Assembly (NCBI GenBank): GCA_035558955.1 | Contig: DATMBX010000115.1 | Coordinates: 1-12,790 of the forward strand | Reading direction: 5' to 3' | DNA length: 12,790 nucleotides | Source of the DNA: DASVDE01 sp035558955 | GTDB lineage: Bacteria > Actinomycetota > Thermoleophilia > Solirubrobacterales > 70-9 | In this document: positions 8,219-12,790 of the stretch, piece by piece | Numbering within the stretch: the first letter of the stretch is position 1 | Layout: every line of letters begins with the position of its first letter | Notes under the pieces: generated by a model | What the model saw: only the letters and a program-made list of their open reading frames with translations | Databases searched by the model: none | What the model was told of the DNA's origin: nothing | Translations under genes and position numbers: made by a program

Positions 8219-9710
8219 GGGCGTATCCCAGCAGAGACGCGTCGATCAGCCACTCGACGGGCGCGCGGTCGTCGGTGTAGACCTCGCCGCCTGGCAGCCG
8301 CGGCTCCAGTCGCGCCGCGGCGGCGGCCGCGATCGACCGCAGCTCCGCGGGAAGCGACGGCTCGGCGGCGCGCAGGCGCGCCGCCGAGATCGGCGCCTCG
8401 CTGCCGAGCAGCAGCGTGTTGGTGGGCTCGATCGGGTGGCGCAGGACGGTCGGGAACACCTCGGCCATGGTGCGGCCAAGCGCCGCCTCGAGGTCGTCGT
8501 TGCCCTCCGGGTGACCGGCGTTGACGATAACCACCCCACCCGGTGCGAGCCGCTCGCGGGCGAGCTCGAAGAACTCCTTCGTCGCCAGGTAGAAGGGGAT
8601 GTAGGGCTGGCGATAGGCATCGACCATGATCGCGTCGTAGCCGCCGTCGACGCGCGCCAGCCAGGGCCGCGCGTCCTCGGCGAACTCCCTCATCCTCGGG
8701 TTGTCGAGGTCGAAGTAGCGGCGCCCGATCTCGAACAGCTCGGCGTCGATCTCGACCGCGTCGACGCCGGTGCGGGGAAAGAAGCGGCCGTAGGCGCGGG
8801 TGACGGTCCCCGCCGCGTTGCCGAGCATCGCGATCCGCCGCGGCGGCCGCTCGCCGGCGGCGAAGGGGAGCACCAGGTAGCCGTCCCAGACGTCGCCGGT
8901 CAGGTAGCTGCCGGGCCGCAGCAGCGAGTGCACGGCCTGGCCCTCGTTCAGTTCCAGCAGGCGGTCGCCGTCGGCCTGCTCGACCACTCGCACGTACTGG
9001 TGCTCGGTCTCGGCCTCGAACAGGACGCGGCCGGTGTCGGCTCCCTTGATCGTCCCCACCGGCATGGCGATCGCCCCGACCAGCAGCAGCGGCGCGACCA
9101 GGTAGCGCCCGCCGAGGCCGGCGGTGGCGACGAGCGCGAGGGCGAGCGCGAAAGCGAGAAAGGTGCGCTGCGTGCCGGCGAACGGGATCAGCACCAGGGC
9201 CGAGGCCATCGTGCCGAACAGCGAGCCGGCCGTGGAGAGCGCGTAGAGGCGCCCGGCGACCTCGCCCGAGTGCTGGACCTCGCGCAGCGTGATGCGGATC
9301 GCCCAGGGGGCGGCGGCGCCGAGCAGCATTACCGGGATCGCGACCAGGACCAGCACCCCGAAGAGCGAGCCCAGGAAGCCGCCGACGGAGATCTCCGCGA
9401 AGGCGTCGACCGAGAAGGAGAGGAACGGCCGCGATGCGAACGGAATCAGCGCGATCAGCGCGGCCGCCACCAGCACCAGAAGGCAGAGCCCCCGCATGTG
9501 GGCATGGCGGTCCGCGTAGCGCCCGCCCAGCCAGTAGCCGACCGAGAGCGCGACCAAGACGACGCCGATCGTGTTCGCCCAAACGATCGTCGAGGCGCCG
9601 AAATAGGGCGCCAGCAGCCGCGCCGCGGCGATTTCCGCCCCGAGGCTGGCCGCGCCGACGACGAAGACGAGCGCGTAGAGCAGGCGCCGCTCAGGCGCCG
9701 TCGGGTCCAG
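8208..9710 (-). CDS. Membrane-anchored spermidine-synthase-like protein
   Basis: The N-terminal half is a bundle of hydrophobic helices (to about residue 215, including LGGRYADR and RLYALSTAGSLFGTMASALV). The C-terminal half is a Rossmann methyltransferase-type fold like spermidine synthase. Visible there are AMLGNAAGT (about 294-302) for the nucleotide loop, VEIDAE (about 319-324) and VDAYRQPYIPF (about 363-373). Such fused proteins are widespread and mostly uncharacterised, so I give no symbol; true aminopropyl transfer is unproven. The first TTG (9557) would cut off a conserved first helix (LLYALVFVVGAASLGAEIAA, then ARLLAPYFGAS). An in-frame TGA lies upstream and no ATG or GTG intervenes. 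I therefore take CTG 9710-9708 (500 residues), preceded by GGGGAGG with a short 4-nt gap. It overlaps the end of the ctaG-like gene by 20 nt, implying coupling. Confidence 0.85.
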   Translation of the reverse strand: MDPTAPERRLLYALVFVVGAASLGAEIAAARLLAPYFGASTIVWANTIGVVLVALSVGYWLGGRYADRHAHMRGLCLLVLVAAALIALIPFASRPFLSFSVDAFAEISVGGFLGSLFGVLVLVAIPVMLLGAAAPWAIRITLREVQHSGEVAGRLYALSTAGSLFGTMASALVLIPFAGTQRTFLAFALALALVATAGLGGRYLVAPLLLVGAIAMPVGTIKGADTGRVLFEAETEHQYVRVVEQADGDRLLELNEGQAVHSLLRPGSYLTGDVWDGYLVLPFAAGERPPRRIAMLGNAAGTVTRAYGRFFPRTGVDAVEIDAELFEIGRRYFDLDNPRMREFAEDARPWLARVDGGYDAIMVDAYRQPYIPFYLATKEFFELARERLAPGGVVIVNAGHPEGNDDLEAALGRTMAEVFPTVLRHPIEPTNTLLLGSEAPISAARLRAAEPSLPAELRSIAAAAAARLEPRLPGGEVYTDDRAPVEWLIDASLLGYARGN

Positions 9711-10605
9711 GGTCCCTCCCCGTCGCGATCAGTCGCTCCTCCAGCCGCGCCCCGTGCCCCGCCGCGACGGCACGCTGCGCGCGGGTCTCGTCGAGCTCGA
9801 CGCCGCGCTCGTGGGCGAGGTCGAGCAGCCGCTGCTTCTCCATTCCTTCGCGGGCGACCTGGAAGAAGACCCAGGCGAGGACGCCGAGGGCGAGGAACGT
9901 TCCCTCGATCATCATCACCACTCCGGCGGTGCTCTGGTCGGCCAACGGCGAAATGCCCCAGTAGCGCTCCCCGGGGGCGTAGATCGGGTAGAGCACCGTG
10001 CCCGACCACATCAGCACGTTGCCGAGGATCGCCCCGGTGAAGCGCACCGCGATCACGTAGCCGACCTTCCACCCCGCGCTGAACCACTCCGGCTTCGGCA
10101 GCGGGCCGAAGACCGGCATCCACATCAGGCAGCCGAAGAAGAGGAAGGTGGAGTGCTCCAGGGCGTGAAGCGGCGCCGCGCCGTAGGCGTCCTGGTAGAG
10201 GGCGGGGACGTGCCAGAGGAAGAGGTTGAACGCCCAGAGCGGCAGGGCGACGAACGGGTGGGCGAGGACCTGGAGCTGGTTGAAGAGGCGGATCGCGAGT
10301 ATCGGCTGCAGCAGGGAGCGGGTCAGTCCGAGGACGAGCAGCAGCGAGGCGAGGTCGCCGATCAGCAGGTGCTCGCCCATGTGGGCGATGACCAGCTCCT
10401 CGGAGATGTGGCCGATCGGGCTGAACAGCGCGATCGCGATCAGCGCCAACCCTCCGCCGAAACAGGCCTGGCGCCAGGCCGGAACCGGGCGGTCGTCCCA
10501 CGAGAGAACCAACGCGCGGTGCCAGTAGAGAATTCCCGCCACGGTCAGCGGGATCACTTCCAGCGGCACGAAGGAGCCGGAAACATGGGCGATGGGAAGG
10601 CTCAC
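9691..10605 (-). CDS. ctaG: CtaG-like cytochrome c oxidase assembly membrane protein
   Basis: The 304-residue product has about seven hydrophobic segments (roughly 12-30, 48-62, 71-95, 113-131, 150-168, 180-200 and 226-250). It carries the histidine-rich motifs of the caa3-type CtaG family: AHMGEHLL (H75, H79), LWHVPALYQ (H132) and LHALEHSTFLFFG (H147, H151). A charged helical tail (about 250-304) is cytoplasmic or coiled-coil. Family members are linked to CuA/heme-copper oxidase assembly; no oxidase subunits are in this window, so the link is by family only. The start is GTG 10605-10603 (MSLPIAHVSG). The frame stays open upstream, but the extra residues would read antisense through GH15 and look non-membrane. 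No good Shine-Dalgarno is adjacent (AGAGG lies about 15 nt up). It is divergent from GH15 with an 81-nt gap. Confidence 0.87.
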   Translation of the reverse strand: MSLPIAHVSGSFVPLEVIPLTVAGILYWHRALVLSWDDRPVPAWRQACFGGGLALIAIALFSPIGHISEELVIAHMGEHLLIGDLASLLLVLGLTRSLLQPILAIRLFNQLQVLAHPFVALPLWAFNLFLWHVPALYQDAYGAAPLHALEHSTFLFFGCLMWMPVFGPLPKPEWFSAGWKVGYVIAVRFTGAILGNVLMWSGTVLYPIYAPGERYWGISPLADQSTAGVVMMIEGTFLALGVLAWVFFQVAREGMEKQRLLDLAHERGVELDETRAQRAVAAGHGARLEERLIATGRDPGPDGA

Positions 10606-10655
10606 GGTGGTAGCTTGGCACCTCTTGAGCGCGGAGCGACCAAGCGTGCATCTCT

Positions 10656-10686
10656 GGTTCTTCGCGCCGGGAGCGAAGCGCGAACC
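10656..10686 (+). promoter_or_regulatory. Inverted repeat abutting the GH15 start codon
   Basis: TTCGCGC (10661-10667) is repeated inverted as GCGCGAA (10678-10684), with a 10-nt spacer containing GGGAG. An alternative fold pairs GGTT/CGCGC with GCGCG/AACC across a 3-nt bulge and ends exactly before the ATG at 10687. A nested TTCGC/GCGAA pair is also present. It could be an operator in the divergent ctaG-GH15 promoter region or an mRNA hairpin holding the only Shine-Dalgarno-like motif in its loop. Confidence 0.4.
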
Positions 10687-12588
10687 ATGATGATGGCCGC
10701 TGGTCAGAACCGCTTCCCACCGATCGGCAGCTACGGCTTCCTCTCCGACTGCCACACCAGCGCCCTGGTCTCCTTCTCGGGCTCGGTCGAGTGGCTGTGC
10801 CTCCCCCGCTTCGATTCCCCGAGCGCCTTCGGCGCCGTGCTCGACCGCGGCGCCGGGCACTTCAGACTGGCGCCCAAAGGCGTCATCGTGCCGATCAGCC
10901 GCCGCTACGAGCCGGGCACGCTGATCGTCGAGACGACCTGGGTGACCGACACCGGCTGGGTCGTGATCCACGACGCGCTGACGATCGCCGAGTGGGAGCA
11001 CCAAAACGGCGAGCGCACCCGGCCGCGGACGGAGCACGAGTCCGACCGCTCGCTGTTGCGGACGATGACCTGCGTCGACGGCTACGTGGACCTGGAGATG
11101 GAGTGCGCCCCGCGCTTCGCCTACGGGGCCGAGGACGCCGGCTGGAGCGGCGGGGAGCTGGGCGAGGCGGTCGCCAGTGGCGCCGACGGGGTCGAGCTGC
11201 AGCTGACCAGCGACATGGAGTTGACCTTGGAGGACGGGGTCGCCCGTGGGCGAATCCACCTGCGCGAGGACGAGGCCGGGTTCTGCGCGGTGTCATGGGG
11301 CGACGGTGAATTGGGCGGGCCGCGCAGCGCCCCGGAGGCCCTCGAGCGACTCGAGTCGACCAGCGACTTCTGGCGTGCCTGGCTGCGCCACGGCGACTTC
11401 CCCGACCACCCCTGGCGCATCCACCTGCAGCGCTCGGCGCTCGTCCTCAAGGGCCTCACCTACGCGCCGACCGGCGCGATGCTCGCCGCGCCAACCACCT
11501 CCCTCCCCGAGACCCCGGGCGGCGAGCGCAACTGGGACTACCGCTTCAGCTGGATCCGCGATTCCACCTTCAGCCTCTGGGCGCTGCACACGCTCGGCTT
11601 CGACGAGGAGGCGCGCGACTTCATGCGCTTCATCGTCACCGTCTGTCGCAAGGACCCGCGCTTGCAGATCATGTACGGGATCGGCGGCGAGAAGGACCTC
11701 ACCGAACGCACCCTCGACCACCTAAGCGGCTACGCCGACTCCCGCCCCGTGCGGATCGGCAACGGCGCCTTCGACCAGCGCCAGAACGACGTCTGGGGCG
11801 CGCTGATGGACTCGATCTACTTGCACGAGAAAGCGCTGCGAGGCACGGGCACACCCGCGGATCGCCAGCTGATCCGCCGGCAGGTGGAGGAGGCGATCGC
11901 GGCCTGGCCGCATCCCGACCAGGGAATCTGGGAGTCGCGCGGCGAGCCCCGGCACTACGTCTCCTCGAAGCTGATGATCTGGGTCGCGGTCGACCGCGGC
12001 GCGCGGCTGGCGCGCAGCATCGGGGTCGATGACGTCGCCGAAGAGTGGGAGCGGACAGCCGAGGAGTTCCACGCCGAGATCCTCGAACGGGGCGTGCGCG
12101 ACGGCGTGTTTCGCCAGCACTACGACACCGACGCGCTCGACGCATCCACCCTGCTGGTCCCCTTGCTCCGCTTCCTCCCGCCCGACGATCCTCGAGTGCG
12201 GGCGACGGTGGATGCGATCGCCGATGACCTGACCGAGCATGGCCTCGTCCTCCGCTACAAGGTCGAGGAAACCGACGACGGGCTGAGAGGAGAGGAGGGA
12301 ACCTTCCTGATCTGCTCCTTCTGGCTGGTCTCGGCGCTCTCGGAGATCGGCGAGCGGCGCCGGGCGCGCAAACTCTGCGAGCGGCTGCTGGAATCCTCCG
12401 GCTGGCTCGACCTCTACGCCGAGGAGCTGGACGCGCCGAGCGGACAGCACCTCGGCAACTTCCCCCAGGCCTTCACCCACCTGGCGTTGATCAACGCCGT
12501 CTCCCACGTGATCGCCGACGAGCAGCGCGGAGACGGTGGCGTGACGGCGGTCTTCAGCGAGATGGGAGGCGTCCGCGAAGATGCCTAA
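10687..12588 (+). CDS. Glycoside hydrolase family 15 protein (glucoamylase/trehalase-like)
   Basis: GH15 enzymes release glucose from alpha-glucans or, in mycobacterial relatives, hydrolyse trehalose. The 633-residue product has the N-terminal beta-sandwich typical of bacterial GH15 (PPIGSYGFLSDCHTSALVS, about 11-29; WLCLPRFDSPSAFG, 36-49). An (alpha/alpha)6 barrel follows, with GAMLAAPTTSLPE (263-275) and GGERNWDYRFSWIRDSTFSL (278-297). GIWESRGEPRHYVSSK (413-428) contains the likely general acid Glu416. EEGTFLICSFWLVSAL (536-551) contains the likely general base (Glu536 or Glu537). The C-terminus GQHLGNFPQAFTHLALINA is also typical. The start is one of three consecutive ATGs (first at 10687); the open frame continues far upstream, but that part is antisense to the ctaG-like gene. 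Substrate (starch oligosaccharide or trehalose) cannot be told from sequence. It is followed 1 nt later by a terminator hairpin. Confidence 0.95.
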   Translation: MMMAAGQNRFPPIGSYGFLSDCHTSALVSFSGSVEWLCLPRFDSPSAFGAVLDRGAGHFRLAPKGVIVPISRRYEPGTLIVETTWVTDTGWVVIHDALTIAEWEHQNGERTRPRTEHESDRSLLRTMTCVDGYVDLEMECAPRFAYGAEDAGWSGGELGEAVASGADGVELQLTSDMELTLEDGVARGRIHLREDEAGFCAVSWGDGELGGPRSAPEALERLESTSDFWRAWLRHGDFPDHPWRIHLQRSALVLKGLTYAPTGAMLAAPTTSLPETPGGERNWDYRFSWIRDSTFSLWALHTLGFDEEARDFMRFIVTVCRKDPRLQIMYGIGGEKDLTERTLDHLSGYADSRPVRIGNGAFDQRQNDVWGALMDSIYLHEKALRGTGTPADRQLIRRQVEEAIAAWPHPDQGIWESRGEPRHYVSSKLMIWVAVDRGARLARSIGVDDVAEEWERTAEEFHAEILERGVRDGVFRQHYDTDALDASTLLVPLLRFLPPDDPRVRATVDAIADDLTEHGLVLRYKVEETDDGLRGEEGTFLICSFWLVSALSEIGERRRARKLCERLLESSGWLDLYAEELDAPSGQHLGNFPQAFTHLALINAVSHVIADEQRGDGGVTAVFSEMGGVREDA

Positions 12589-12589
12589 G

Positions 12590-12642
12590 CGGCGGTGCAA
12601 CGCAAAAGACGCCTAATAGAGGCCTTTTGCGTTGCACCGCCG
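12590..12642. terminator. Bidirectional intrinsic terminator between convergent genes
   Basis: A 19-bp perfect inverted repeat (12590-12608 with 12624-12642; arm CGGCGGTGCAACGCAAAAG) encloses a second hairpin, GCCT-AATAG-AGGC (12611-12623). The inner hairpin is flanked by AAAAG on one side and CTTTT on the other, so each direction has a GC stem followed by a short T-run. It lies 1 nt after the GH15 stop and 7 nt before the stop of the convergent HTH gene, exactly where a shared terminator is expected. Confidence 0.9.
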
Positions 12643-12649
12643 TGCAAGC

Positions 12650-12790
12650 CTAAGTTGGGCGCTCGATCTTGAAGCGGCCGGGCGGCGTTTCCCAGGCGAT
12701 GCCGGCACAGAGTCTCTGCGGGGTCGTGCCGAGAGCGCCGGCGAGCTTGACGATCGTCCCCAGCCGCGGCTCCCGCCCCCCGCGCTCCAG
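12650..12790 (-). CDS. XRE-family helix-turn-helix regulator, C-terminal part (cut by window edge)
   Basis: The visible 46 codons end at TAG (12652-12650) and run off the right edge, so the N-terminus is missing. The segment LERGGREPRLGTIVKLAGAL, then GTTPQRLCAGI, matches the last two helices of a Cro/CI-type HTH domain: a Glu-Arg-Gly turn, a conserved Pro, then hydrophobic helix 'LxxIxKLAxALG'. A short tail follows (AWETPPGRFKIERPT). It would be a small DNA-binding protein if the missing part is just the first helices. Its target is unknown. It converges on GH15 and shares its terminator, which gives no evidence of a functional link. Confidence 0.8.
   Translation of the reverse strand: MERGGREPRLGTIVKLAGALGTTPQRLCAGIAWETPPGRFKIERPT

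Noticed and set aside
9754..10686. Upstream extension of the GH15 frame (about 311 extra codons)
   Set aside because: It is antisense to the ctaG-like gene, is of low-complexity composition and lacks family similarity; GH15 homology begins right after the ATG cluster at 10687.
10606..11259. N-terminal extension of the ctaG-like frame
   Set aside because: It reads antisense through GH15, is hydrophilic and unlike CtaG; GTG at 10605 precedes the first membrane helix.

Overview
The window is GC-rich (roughly two thirds G+C by eye), densely packed and almost all on the minus strand. The run tig-clpP-clpX-valS-folC is a bacterial housekeeping order. Together with the double-zinc-ribbon protein, a CtaG-type protein and the Mycobacterium-like features of ClpX, it points to an actinobacterium, most likely class Thermoleophilia (Solirubrobacterales-like). 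That placement is inferred from gene order and protein style, not from a marker-gene search.

Layout, right to left (most genes read leftward). At the right edge is the C-terminal end of an XRE-type HTH regulator (minus, cut by the window). A near-perfect bidirectional terminator hairpin at 12590-12642 separates it from a convergent GH15 glucoamylase/trehalase-like gene, the only plus-strand gene. Divergent from GH15 is a small minus-strand unit: ctaG-like membrane protein, a membrane-anchored spermidine-synthase-like protein overlapping it by 20 nt, and a 45-residue hypothetical ORF overlapping that gene in turn. This unit ends 2 nt before a very strong hairpin (8027-8078). Then comes the proteostasis/translation block: trigger factor, ClpP, ClpX, valyl-tRNA synthetase and folylpolyglutamate synthase. 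It is followed by a 39-residue one-helix membrane protein overlapping folC by 4 nt and a membrane-anchored double zinc ribbon protein cut by the left edge.

Functionally, trigger factor folds nascent chains and ClpXP degrades tagged or damaged proteins. ValRS charges tRNA-Val and FolC makes polyglutamated folates for one-carbon metabolism. The left-hand small genes look co-transcribed and may be membrane accessory proteins of unknown role.

The most unusual thing I see is in the start codons. Three genes (clpX, folC, the spermidine-synthase-like gene) have no in-frame ATG, GTG or TTG that keeps their conserved N-terminus. clpX has a textbook Shine-Dalgarno 8 nt before a CTG that begins the canonical ClpX N-terminus. 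folC has a GAGGAG 8 nt before an ATA that overlaps the valS stop codon. The third gene has only a CTG after a GGGGAGG. I see no mobile element, CRISPR array, tRNA or rRNA gene.
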